Part shown: positions 1 to 6,833 of the stretch, in pieces
Layout: every line of letters begins with the position of its first letter
How positions within the stretch are numbered: the first letter of the stretch is position 1
DNA from: UBA6109 sp035366835
GTDB lineage: Bacteria > Desulfobacterota > Syntrophia > Syntrophales > UBA6109
Reading direction: 5' to 3'
NCBI GenBank assembly: GCA_035366835.1
Contig: DAOSIS010000032.1
Location: 1-35,878 of the forward strand
Length of the DNA: 35,878 bases
The notes under the pieces: model-generated
Database searches by the model: none
What the model was told of the DNA's origin: nothing
What the model saw: the letters and a program-made list of their open reading frames with translations, nothing else
Position numbers and translations under genes: made by a program

Positions 1-164
1 GAGAAATATAATAAAACATGGTTCGAAGGTCAACTGAATTCTTCTGATAGAGTTTAACGGTGATCAGTAGAAGAAATATGGGGGCATTTTGGGGGGTATA
101 CAGAAAAACCGAATAGCGATTTTTGAAGCATAAACAGAACGTTTGGCTGATTATTCGATTCCCA

Positions 165-545
165 TCCACACTGCCGGAGCGCCCGGACGGCTGAATGTCT
201 GGGCCCGCCGTAGAGGTCTACGCCCTTGATTCCGGGATTCGTGCAAGCCTTGACCCACCACTTGTAGAAATGTTTCCCGCCAAAACGTGAACTGTCGGCT
301 ACTCCCTGCAGCCCAGCTTCATGGCGGAAGAAAGGCATGGCCGGAAAGACCATGGGAATGGCCTTCAGAATTTCAACGTCTCCCGGGATCAGCGGGATAG
401 CCTTGTACTCCGTTTTGGGAATCGGATGCCGGGATATAGAGATAACCGTTCCCGGTATCGATGTTGCCTTCGGTCAGTTTCACCCATTCGCCCGGCCGGA
501 GGCTGATATATGTCGCGAGCCATTTTGGGAGTTGCCCCGGTTTCG
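165..545 (-). pseudogene. Tyrosine recombinase (phage-type integrase) remnant, frameshifted
   Basis: Read on the minus strand, this stretch encodes the catalytic part of a tyrosine recombinase in two frames. The first part (about 545 to 430) reads TYISLRPGEWVKLTEGNID and then GYLYIP. The frame then shifts near 425, and the second part reads PKTEYKAIPLIPGDVEILK and later GVDLYGGPRHSAVRALRQ. The last block matches the box containing the second catalytic Arg (GG-x-RHS). The N-terminal region is absent, because the neighbouring gene ends at 554. I could not find the catalytic-Tyr region after about 165 in any frame. The remnant is therefore truncated at both ends and frameshifted, so it should be inactive. 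The family call comes from remembered motif patterns, not from a search. Confidence 0.7.
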
Positions 546-553
546 TGGACACA

Positions 554-1597
554 CTATGATTTGAGTTTGAAGCGCCACCTTAGAAGGGGCGGGACCACGA
601 GGAGGATAGAGAAAAGTCGGAAGAGTTGATAGGCCATGATAAAGGCTACATCTGCGTTGAGTGCGAGACCGATCACGCCCACCTCGGAGAGACCACCGGG
701 GGCCGTGCTCAGGAAAGATGTCAATAGCGTCGCGGGTGTCAGGAAGGTGAGGGCAAAGCCGATGAGGTAGGTAAAGACCAGCAGCGCGGCAGTACCGCCG
801 ACGGCATAAGGGAATACCTTACCAAGCTTCTTCAGGCTCTCCATGGTGATGATGGTCCCGAAATAGGTTCCGAAGAAGAGCATCGCCAGATTCATGAGAG
901 GGGGCGGAACCGGAATCGCCGGACCCCAGATGAGAACAGCGGCCGCTGTGGCGAAAAAGGGACCCAAGAGGCAGGGAAGCGGGAGATGGATAAGGGAAGC
1001 CAGCCATGCCCCTAAAGGGGCAGCCAGAATGGCCGGAAGCGCAGACAACAGGGTGTACGGCTCCACTGCAACCACCGGGCCCGGCAGCACCGTGTGCATC
1101 GGACCGATACCTTTGGCGGCGATAAACGGGACGGAGAATACCACCGTCAGAACGCGCGTCATTTGCAGGAAGGTCACCACGGTCACATCCGCGTCCGCGA
1201 TCTCTTCGGTAAGCAGAACCATCTGTGCCAGACCTCCGGGGATGCTGCCGAGTATGCCGCTGGCAAGGCTGACGCCTCCCCACCTGTGGGTGACGTAACC
1301 GATACCCACGCAGAAAGCCACGGTCAGCAGAGTCACCCCGAACATCAGGGGCAGGTTCGCCAGGATGTCCCGGGTGGTTTCAAGACTGACGGTCCTGCCC
1401 ATGGAATAACCGATGACGATCAGCCCCAGGTTCCGCAGCTCAACTCGCCAGCAGGCGCGTCCACCGGTGGCGTTGTGATAAATTATCGTGGCCGTGAGGG
1501 GACCAAGCATCCAAGGCAAGGGAATGCGCAGGAACTGGAAGATCAGGCCACCAACGATCGCGATCAGGAAGGTCGCGAGGATCTGCGGAACTTTCAT
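554..1597 (-). CDS. AbrB-type (duplicated domain) integral membrane protein, putative transporter
   Basis: A 347-residue, very hydrophobic protein with about ten predicted membrane segments in two related halves. The first half contains LPWMLGPL and the second LPCLLGPF, each followed by a long hydrophobic stretch. Glycine-rich turns SIPGGLAQM and TAPGGLSEVG occupy equivalent places in the two halves. This is the pattern of the membrane-protein family confusingly named AbrB (also annotated as ammonia monooxygenase-like), which is unrelated to the DNA-binding AbrB. Family members are presumed transporters of unknown substrate. The ATG at 1597 opens directly into the first membrane segment. The gene stands alone, with the integrase remnant downstream and a 300-base gap upstream, so context does not suggest a substrate. 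Confidence 0.85.
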   Translation of the reverse strand: MKVPQILATFLIAIVGGLIFQFLRIPLPWMLGPLTATIIYHNATGGRACWRVELRNLGLIVIGYSMGRTVSLETTRDILANLPLMFGVTLLTVAFCVGIGYVTHRWGGVSLASGILGSIPGGLAQMVLLTEEIADADVTVVTFLQMTRVLTVVFSVPFIAAKGIGPMHTVLPGPVVAVEPYTLLSALPAILAAPLGAWLASLIHLPLPCLLGPFFATAAAVLIWGPAIPVPPPLMNLAMLFFGTYFGTIITMESLKKLGKVFPYAVGGTAALLVFTYLIGFALTFLTPATLLTSFLSTAPGGLSEVGVIGLALNADVAFIMAYQLFRLFSILLVVPPLLRWRFKLKS

Positions 1598-1911
1598 AGA
1601 AAAAAGCTTTTATCCGATGGTTTCTTTATCCAAGACCGTGCCGCAGGGCTTCGCCGGTCCTGGATCTTATCGACAGGGTTTCCATACAGCATAAGCTTTT
1701 CCGAATCGAGAAGAAATTATCTGGCGCCATTGGATCGCACAGGTTCGACTTCCAGGCATACTCGATTCTTCGCAGACTTGATTTTCGCCATCGACCGGCT
1801 TCCGGGATCGTAGTACGCTTCGGGGATTTCGGGCCGTCGGTTTCCCAATGCCTCTTTGCCGGAGAGGCGGTGTTCCTAATCCGACATGGGTTCTCAGGAA
1901 TTCTCCCGGAA
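1598..1911. other. Intergenic region without recognised gene
   Basis: About 314 bases lie between the start of the AbrB-type gene and the end of the OmpA-like gene, both on the minus strand. The stretch must hold the promoter of the AbrB-type gene, but I see no convincing -35/-10 pair. No tRNA fold, coding frame with family resemblance or strong terminator hairpin was recognised. Confidence 0.4.
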
Positions 1912-2583
1912 CTAACGAACGGTGATCTCGACCCGGCGGTTCCGGGGCTCGGGCACCTCGTCGGGGGTGGGAACGAGGGGATTGCCCTCGCCGTGGGAAG
2001 TGATCTGAATGTCCTGGCGGTCTACTCCCTTTTTCACAAGGGCATCGGCCACGGCTTGGGCGCGGCGAAGGGAAAGACGGCGGTTGTATTCGATGGGGGC
2101 GACGGCATCGGTGTGGCCGCTGACGATGATGTCCGTCGACTTCCGGTCACGGATCGCCGCCATGGCTTTGTTCAGCAATACGAGGGATTCCTCGGAAAGA
2201 TCCGTGGAGTTCGTCCTGAAATAGAGGATGAAAGTGACGGGCGGAGCGGGTTCGGCCTCCAGGGCCTCCCGGAATATTCTGCGGACCTCCTCTTCTCCGA
2301 GCAGCGCCGCTTCGCCCGGCGCCCTGTCCATGCTGACGGACTCCGTCGCCTGCCAGGCCTGGCGCAGCGTCTGTTTCCCGCCTCTGTTGGAGACTTCGAG
2401 GACCCCCACTTTCCCGTCCGGGTCGGGCAGGAGGACGACCTGGGTCGCGGGAGCGCGGACGGGCGCCGGGCCCGGCGGGGAAACGGCCTGCTGTGACCCG
2501 GGCGCGCAGCCGGACATCAGGATCGCCGGCAGTGCGAGCGTCAATAGCATCTTCTCTATTTTCAGGATCGGCTTCTGCCTCAT
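1912..2583 (-). CDS. OmpA-family lipoprotein
   Basis: A 223-residue protein if it starts at the ATG at 2583. An upstream in-frame GTG at 2631 is possible but would place extra residues before the signal. The N-terminus is basic, followed by a hydrophobic stretch ending in the lipobox LMSGC (Cys about 26), so export and lipidation are likely. A Pro/Ala-rich linker follows. The C-terminal 110 residues form an OmpA-like peptidoglycan-binding domain, with FRTNSTDLSEESL, VSGHTDAVAPIEYNRRLSLRRAQ and the terminal NRRVEITVR. The NxxLSxxRA pattern and terminal RRVEI are hallmarks of the family. It probably tethers the outer membrane to the cell wall. The FecR-domain gene lies 85 bases upstream on the same strand, so the two may be cotranscribed. 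Confidence 0.88.
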   Translation of the reverse strand: MRQKPILKIEKMLLTLALPAILMSGCAPGSQQAVSPPGPAPVRAPATQVVLLPDPDGKVGVLEVSNRGGKQTLRQAWQATESVSMDRAPGEAALLGEEEVRRIFREALEAEPAPPVTFILYFRTNSTDLSEESLVLLNKAMAAIRDRKSTDIIVSGHTDAVAPIEYNRRLSLRRAQAVADALVKKGVDRQDIQITSHGEGNPLVPTPDEVPEPRNRRVEITVR

Positions 2584-2668
2584 CTCCTGCTTATCCGATT
2601 TTATCGGGGATATGCCGCACCCTGGGGGCACAGCGACAAAGAATCAGGCCGCCCCGAACGGAGCGTCA

Positions 2669-3121
2669 TTATTTCCCGGCGTCGTCGACCCTGATGGCGA
2701 GACGCGTTCCACGGATGGCGCACACGGAGGAATTCGTTTCGAACTTTACGGCGCCTTTTTTCAGCTTGGCGATCAGGCCGGAGAGATAGACGACGATGCC
2801 CTTCTGGATCCGTGCAATGAAAGAGAGTTTTTCATCGGCGGGTTCGAATGCGAACTCCGAAATGACGAGACGGGTGTTGGGACCGACGGACATGACGCTG
2901 TTGTCTTGGAAGACGATCCCCATGGATCCGTTCCTGCCGGTCACGAGGACATCGTTCTCCATCACCTTGTCCTTGACCTTGGCGGACAGGGCGACTTGAT
3001 TGCGTTCGATGGATGCCTCCCCGGAAACGTTCTTCACGAAACCCGCCTGCGGTTCCGCGGCCCGGGCCGCACCGAAGCAGCAGGCCAACACAAGACAAAC
3101 CGTGATCAGGGAAATCTTCAT
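2669..3121 (-). CDS. Small exported FecR-domain protein
   Basis: A 150-residue protein with a clear signal peptide (hydrophobic residues 4-18, likely cleaved after ARA near 21). The rest is a FecR-type beta domain: GxVKNVSGEASIERN at the start, then ENDVLVTGRNGSMGIVF, SVGPNTRLVISEF and the closing TNSSVCAIRGTRLAIRV. FecR domains act in the periplasm and typically relay signals or form assembly scaffolds. This one has no membrane anchor and no N-terminal anti-sigma region, unlike classical FecR. It is followed by the OmpA-like lipoprotein and is divergent from the ECF sigma gene. FecR, OmpA and CHASE2 genes are often neighbours in deltaproteobacteria. Here the CHASE2 genes lie elsewhere in the window, so any link to them is inference. 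Confidence 0.85.
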   Translation of the reverse strand: MKISLITVCLVLACCFGAARAAEPQAGFVKNVSGEASIERNQVALSAKVKDKVMENDVLVTGRNGSMGIVFQDNSVMSVGPNTRLVISEFAFEPADEKLSFIARIQKGIVVYLSGLIAKLKKGAVKFETNSSVCAIRGTRLAIRVDDAGK

Positions 3122-3524
3122 AACCCGTTCTCCTGTACGCGGTCCCGGCGGAATTCCGGGACAGCGGAAAAATCGCGGCCGCTTTCCGCTGCTTTTTGCA
3201 GGTCAACGTTGCCGAAGTAAGAAAGACTATGCTCAGGGACGGCGGCAAAGCAAGGTCAATGTGCGGCAATGTTAATGGAATCACGTATTTTGTGTTAACA
3301 AGATCACATGGCGAAAGCTGCCGGAAACGGCATTTGCAGAATCCGCCGGAACCAGCGGTTCTTCCCGGGAAGAAACGTACCGGCGACCCACGGGAGTGGG
3401 TTTCTGGAGCGGGAGATCCGACGTGTGTTATTATTTTTTGCACGGGGATGGACCCCGGCAATGACCGTTCAGCCGTGCAGATATCCCCGTAACCTTTTGG
3501 CGCCCTCTGCGTTGTAAGGAATAT
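3122..3524. other. Divergent intergenic region between FecR-domain gene and ECF sigma gene
   Basis: About 400 bases separate two divergent genes and should carry promoters for both. The most regular structure is the perfect 16-base palindrome at 3359-3374, listed separately. An AT-rich block at 3270-3300 and a TATTAT at 3429-3434 could be promoter elements, but I could not pair either with a good -35. No family-like coding frame was found. Confidence 0.4.
3359..3374. promoter_or_regulatory. Perfect 16-base palindrome, possible operator
   Basis: The sequence TTCTTCCCGGGAAGAA reads identically on both strands. It is directly preceded by a second inverted repeat, GAACC-AGC-GGTTC, at 3349-3361, which overlaps its left edge. 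It lies about 150 bases upstream of the ECF sigma gene. A protein dimer could bind here, but no known operator is recognised. Confidence 0.4.
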
Positions 3525-4001
3525 ATGAGCGACTACGGGCTGTTTTACCGCAACTGTAAAAGCAGGATCTTCAACTACCTGATGCGAATGACGGGAGACC
3601 ACAGCCTGGCGGGCGACATCATGCAGGAAACCTTCGCCCGCCACCTCGATCGTTACGGAGAGACGAACCGGGATATCCCGCTGCTCTACAGAATTTGCCG
3701 CAACTGCTTCATCGACGAGATGCGGAAGAGGAAGGAACAGCGGGATGCGACGGAGGAAGAGCTGCCCGACGCATCCATCGATCAGGACCGTCAACTGCTG
3801 ATCCGTTCCGAATACCGTTGCGTTCTTTCCGCCATGGCGTCGCTCGAAAAAAGTGAGCGCGAGATTCTGAGCTTGGCGGCCGAAGGCGATCTTTCCTATG
3901 CGGAAATCGCCTCGCTCGTCGGCATCAGCGAGGGCAACGTGAAGGTCAAGGTCCATCGGGCGCGTCTCAAATTGAGGCAGATTCTTAAGGGGGAGTGGTA
4001 G
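3525..4001 (+). CDS. ECF-family RNA polymerase sigma factor
   Basis: A 158-residue sigma-70 family protein of the short ECF type. Region 2 spans about residues 5-75, with FNYLMRMTGDHSLAGDIMQETF and LYRICRNCFIDEMRKR, the core-binding and -10 recognition parts. Region 4 covers residues 105-155, with SEREILSLAAEGDLSYAEIASLVGISEGNVKVKVHRAR, the -35 recognition helix-turn-helix. The start ATG follows a plausible AAGGA at 3515-3519. The next gene begins directly after the stop codon and encodes a membrane anti-sigma-like protein, the usual arrangement for an ECF factor held inactive at the membrane. No consensus ECF promoter was identified with confidence upstream, so autoregulation is not shown. 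Confidence 0.92.
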   Translation: MSDYGLFYRNCKSRIFNYLMRMTGDHSLAGDIMQETFARHLDRYGETNRDIPLLYRICRNCFIDEMRKRKEQRDATEEELPDASIDQDRQLLIRSEYRCVLSAMASLEKSEREILSLAAEGDLSYAEIASLVGISEGNVKVKVHRARLKLRQILKGEW

Positions 4002-4562
4002 ATGAATTCCCAGATCATCAGCCTGTTTATTGACGATGAACTGACTCTCGACGAGAAGATCGAGTTCGTCGAGGAGGTTCACGGTTCAAAACCGTTCAAG
4101 GATGAAACGGTGGCGCTTCTCCGGCAGGAAAAGCTCTTGAGAGCGGAGCCCGTGGAGTGTATCCCGGAAGGAGAACTGAAGTCGAGCCGTCTCCGGATCC
4201 TGCGTTTTCTCCGCCCCGTCGCGCTTGCCGCGGCGGCTGCCGCCGCGGTCCTGATTTTCTTCTTTTTCCCCTTTACGGCCCGACAGATCCCGGAAACGCC
4301 CTACCGTTTCGTTGTCTATCGTCCGGATGTGAGCCGCGTCGATATCACGGGAAGTTTCACCGGTTGGAATGCCGTACCGATGAGGAGGGTGGGCGACAGC
4401 GGTTACTGGGAAAACACCTTCAGCCTGCCGCAGGGAGAGCACCGCTTCACCTATGTCCTCAACGGCGGCGAACGTCTGCCCGATCCTTCCATACCGACGC
4501 GGGAGGAGGATGATTTCGGCGGGAAGAATACCGTCCTCGCGATCGGTGGGAGGGCCGCATGA
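4002..4562 (+). CDS. Membrane anti-sigma-like protein with extracytoplasmic glycogen-binding (CBM48-like) domain
   Basis: A 186-residue protein that starts at the base after the sigma factor stop codon. Residues 1-60 are acidic and helical (ISLFIDDELTLDEKIEFVEEV), like the N-termini of anti-sigma proteins, but lack the zinc motif HxxxCxxC. One membrane segment covers about residues 70-90 (Ala-rich, then FFFFPF). The remaining 90 residues resemble the AMPK/isoamylase early-set glycogen-binding domain: VDITGSFTGWNAVPM, GYWENTFSLPQGEHRFTYVLNG and REEDDFGGKNTVL. The predicted topology puts the sigma-binding part inside and the binding domain outside. The 3' end overlaps the next gene by 4 bases. 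The anti-sigma role rests on position and topology; the sugar-binding role rests on domain resemblance only. Confidence 0.78.
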   Translation: MNSQIISLFIDDELTLDEKIEFVEEVHGSKPFKDETVALLRQEKLLRAEPVECIPEGELKSSRLRILRFLRPVALAAAAAAAVLIFFFFPFTARQIPETPYRFVVYRPDVSRVDITGSFTGWNAVPMRRVGDSGYWENTFSLPQGEHRFTYVLNGGERLPDPSIPTREEDDFGGKNTVLAIGGRAA

Positions 4563-4885
4563 GCCGTCTCCTTCTGTCGCTGCTGTCGGCGGTGCTTTTC
4601 GTTGCGGGCTGTGCCACCCATTACTCCCGGGAGGAGAACGGTCTGGTACATCTCTATCTGAAAGACGACGGGGCCCGCGAGGTGCGGTTTGCTTCATCGC
4701 GGGATGGATTCGTTCTGCATCCGGCGGCAAAAGAGGATGCAAAGACCTGGAAGGCGACGGTTCCGAAGGGCGGGGAGTTTCAGTACTTCTATGTGGTCGA
4801 CGGCAGGGTTCGCCTTCCAGACTGCCCGTACCGCGAAGAGGACGATTTCGGGTCCCACAACTGTCTGTACAAACCCGAGCCGTAG
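4559..4885 (+). CDS. Small lipoprotein with CBM48-like domain
   Basis: A 108-residue protein whose ATG overlaps the stop of the preceding gene, suggesting translational coupling. A short signal peptide ends in the lipobox FVAGC (Cys 18). The rest is a single early-set/glycogen-binding-like domain related to that of the upstream anti-sigma-like protein. Both share a YVxDG or YVLNG turn, RLPD, and REEDDFG followed by an Asn. The G-S-F-x-G-W segment of the upstream domain is not conserved here (FASSRDGF), so ligand binding may differ or be lost. It may act as a co-sensor or decoy for the anti-sigma protein at the envelope, which is inference from pairing. Confidence 0.78.
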   Translation: MSRLLLSLLSAVLFVAGCATHYSREENGLVHLYLKDDGAREVRFASSRDGFVLHPAAKEDAKTWKATVPKGGEFQYFYVVDGRVRLPDCPYREEDDFGSHNCLYKPEP

Positions 4886-4973
4886 GAATCGGGATCGGAT
4901 TTCCGCGGCGGGCGGTGTAACCGCGACCCTTCCCGTGCGTTTTTGCATAAAACGGAAGGAAAGGAGAAGAACC

Positions 4974-5849
4974 ATGAGAAGCATCATTTGGATAACGGCG
5001 TTTGTGCTCTCGCTGGGGACGCCCGCCCTGGGCGCGGCAGCGGATAGCGAACAGCCCGGGGGGCGGCCATCGGAACAGGTGATGGCCAGCGTCCAGGCGG
5101 CGGTCCGCGCGGGCGTCGATCAGGAGGAAGTCGCCGCGTTGACGGCAAAGATGGAGCAGAGCCGCTTCGACGAGCGTCTCACGATGCGGGCGCATGAGAT
5201 CCTCATTGCCGCCAGGCAGGAAAGACTGCCCGTTGAGCCGATCGTGAACAAGGCCTATGAGGGAATCGCAAAGCGCGTGAGCCCCCAGCAGACCCTCCAG
5301 GCGATGGAAATGGTCCGTTCCCGCTATTCTCTTGCATTTCGGGAGGCCCGGGCCATCGACGTCGATGAGAAACAGCAGCAGTCGCTGGGAAGGGCCATCG
5401 CGGAGGGACTGACAGCGGGGCTCCGGGAGAGGGACGTGATCCGGATGAGAGACAACCTCCAGCAGAAAAGCCGGCAGATCAGCCGCGAACAGCGGAATGA
5501 ACTCGCACTCGAGTCATTTCGGACGGGCCGCGAGATGGCGCGATTGGGGGTTCCGTCCGTCGCCGTCGGAAACGTGATATGCGAGGCCCTTCAGCATCAA
5601 TTTACAGCCCGGGAGATGGAACAGATGAGAAACACCTTTGCCATGGAGGCCAGGCACGGGAAAGCTGAAAGCATCGCGCAGCAATACGGCGCCCAGATCG
5701 GCATGGGGGCCAGGGGTGGAGGGGTCGGCGCAGCCGGGGCCGGCGCCCCGGGGGCGGGCGGTCCTGGAGGAGGCGGCGGAGCCGGAGGTGGCGGTGGTGC
5801 CGGAGGTGGCGGTGGTGCCGGAGGTGGCGGTGGTGCAGGGGGAAGGTAA
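4974..5849 (+). CDS. Secreted protein with glycine-rich C-terminal tail, unknown function
   Basis: A 291-residue protein starting at the ATG at 4974, behind a strong purine-rich site (AAGGAAAGGAG). Residues 1-22 form a signal peptide (hydrophobic, ending near LGAAA). Residues 25-240 are charged, predicted helical and rich in Met, Arg, Gln and Glu, with repeated patterns such as QLxxMRxxxxxR-like helices. I recognise no family. The last 45 residues are almost only Gly and Ala, encoded in part by an 18-base tandem repeat. It lies 88 bases after the CBM48 lipoprotein and ahead of a terminator, so it is probably the last gene of the sigma-factor operon and may be a main target or effector of it. 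Confidence 0.75.
   Translation: MRSIIWITAFVLSLGTPALGAAADSEQPGGRPSEQVMASVQAAVRAGVDQEEVAALTAKMEQSRFDERLTMRAHEILIAARQERLPVEPIVNKAYEGIAKRVSPQQTLQAMEMVRSRYSLAFREARAIDVDEKQQQSLGRAIAEGLTAGLRERDVIRMRDNLQQKSRQISREQRNELALESFRTGREMARLGVPSVAVGNVICEALQHQFTAREMEQMRNTFAMEARHGKAESIAQQYGAQIGMGARGGGVGAAGAGAPGAGGPGGGGGAGGGGGAGGGGGAGGGGGAGGR
5781..5834 (+). repeat. Three perfect tandem copies of an 18-base repeat
   Basis: GCCGGAGGTGGCGGTGGT is repeated three times without a mismatch, and a diverged copy precedes it. Each unit encodes Ala-Gly5 in the tail of the secreted protein. Being in frame (18 bases), copy-number change by slippage would lengthen or shorten the tail without breaking the gene. Confidence 0.95.
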
Positions 5850-5905
5850 GAGGTGTTGCGGCCCGACCTCCCACGGGCAATCGATTCCTCAGGTTTGATC
5901 GTTGA

Positions 5906-5937
5906 AAGGCAGGGTCGGAAACGGCCCTGCCTTTTTT
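5906..5937 (+). terminator. Rho-independent terminator
   Basis: A 9-base-pair stem, AAGGCAGGG (5906-5914) with CCCTGCCTT (5925-5933), encloses a 10-base loop and is followed by six T residues (5932-5937). It lies about 60 bases after the glycine-rich protein and ends the sigma-factor operon. Confidence 0.9.
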
Positions 5938-6029
5938 CATCAGCGGGCCGGTCCGTCGCCTGCCCTCCCGGTGCGGACTTTGCCGGTGCGCGCTTGTCCT
6001 TTCCTGCCGGCAGGGAAACGCCACCGGTC

Positions 6030-6707
6030 TCATTCCCCTTCCGATAGAAGTTTCAGCGCATTCCGGTCGAGAACGGTGATGGTTCGTCCTCCGGACTCGA
6101 GAATCCCCTCGTTGCTCATCCTGCGGATGGCGCGGGAAAGGGCCTCCGGCGTCGATCCGAGGATCTTGGCCAGCTCCCGCTGTGTGATCGTCAGTGCCAG
6201 CCGATCGCCCCGCGCCTTCTTCAGGGCGTGGACCAGGAAGGTGGCAAGCCGCTGGGGGATCTCCTTCAGGGAAAGCGATTCGATCAGGCTCATGGATTCC
6301 TTGAAACGCCGGGAGAGAATCTGAATGACGTTCAGGAGAAGAGCGGGCTCTTTCCCGGCAACCGCTTCGATCACCGGACCCGGGATGGAAAGGATCATGC
6401 TGTCCTCGAGGGCCATGACGTTCACGGGGAACGGCTCCACGGCAAAGGCCGTGCAGAGGCCGAAAGGTTCTCCCTCTCCCAGGAGGCTGATCGTCTGCTC
6501 CTTCCCCTCCGGCGAGCTTTTGTAGAGTTTGACCTGCCCCGTCAGGACCACGTAAAAGGCCCGGACGGCGTCCGTTTCTCCGAGAATCATCTCCCCCGGA
6601 CGATACGTCCTGCGCCGCGCCTGTTCCGACAGAACCTTCCGTGCGTCATCGGAAATCCCTTTGAAGAGGGCAATTTCCTGCATCTGCATCTGCTTGGCAA
6701 TATCCAT
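6030..6707 (-). CDS. Crp/Fnr-family transcriptional regulator lacking the Fe-S cysteines
   Basis: A 225-residue regulator. Residues 15-130 form a cyclic-nucleotide-binding-like beta-roll (YRPGEMILGETD, FYVVLTGQVKLYK, LLGEGEPFGL), followed by a long dimerisation helix. Residues 165-205 hold the winged helix-turn-helix, TQRELAKILGSTPEALSRAIRRM. The recognition helix has the E-x-x-S-R pattern of FNR, which reads TTGAT half-sites, and a perfect TTGAT-N4-ATCAA lies 18 bases before its start codon. The only Cys is residue 85, so the FNR 4Fe-4S cluster cannot form. A DNR/NnrR-like haem or other ligand, or a phosphate-cyclic nucleotide, is possible. It is divergent from the thioredoxin-flavoprotein-YeeE genes, its likely targets. 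Autoregulation is likely. Confidence 0.9.
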   Translation of the reverse strand: MDIAKQMQMQEIALFKGISDDARKVLSEQARRRTYRPGEMILGETDAVRAFYVVLTGQVKLYKSSPEGKEQTISLLGEGEPFGLCTAFAVEPFPVNVMALEDSMILSIPGPVIEAVAGKEPALLLNVIQILSRRFKESMSLIESLSLKEIPQRLATFLVHALKKARGDRLALTITQRELAKILGSTPEALSRAIRRMSNEGILESGGRTITVLDRNALKLLSEGE

Positions 6708-6725
6708 CGAAAATCATCCCCGGCG

Positions 6726-6739
6726 TTGATTCAGATCAA
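6726..6739. promoter_or_regulatory. Perfect FNR-type box TTGAT-TCAG-ATCAA
   Basis: The consensus FNR/ANR/DNR palindrome occurs without mismatch between the regulator (start 6707, minus) and thioredoxin (start 6834, plus). Its closeness to the regulator start suggests autorepression. Activation of the thioredoxin side would require a transcription start near 6774, for which I see no good -10. Confidence 0.8.
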
Positions 6740-6833
6740 TGACGGATGCTTCAAAGGGTTGTAGTCGTGGAGCCAGGAAACAAATTACCACAGAAGAAAA
6801 CGACGCACAAACATCCCGAAGGAGGAAAAGGAG

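Noticed and set aside
1738..1760. T-loop-like sequence AGGTTCGACTTCC that could suggest a tRNA near the integrase remnant
   Set aside because: The 5-base stem of a T arm does not pair, and no anticodon arm or acceptor stem could be found around it.
3291..3308. CRP-like site TGTG-N10-CACA upstream of the ECF sigma gene
   Set aside because: The half-sites are two bases too far apart for the CRP consensus, and no CRP orthologue is evident in the window.
3348..3380. GGAAC as a -35 element of an autoregulated ECF promoter
   Set aside because: No ECF-type -10 lies at the required 15-17 base spacing, and the bases are better explained as part of an inverted repeat.
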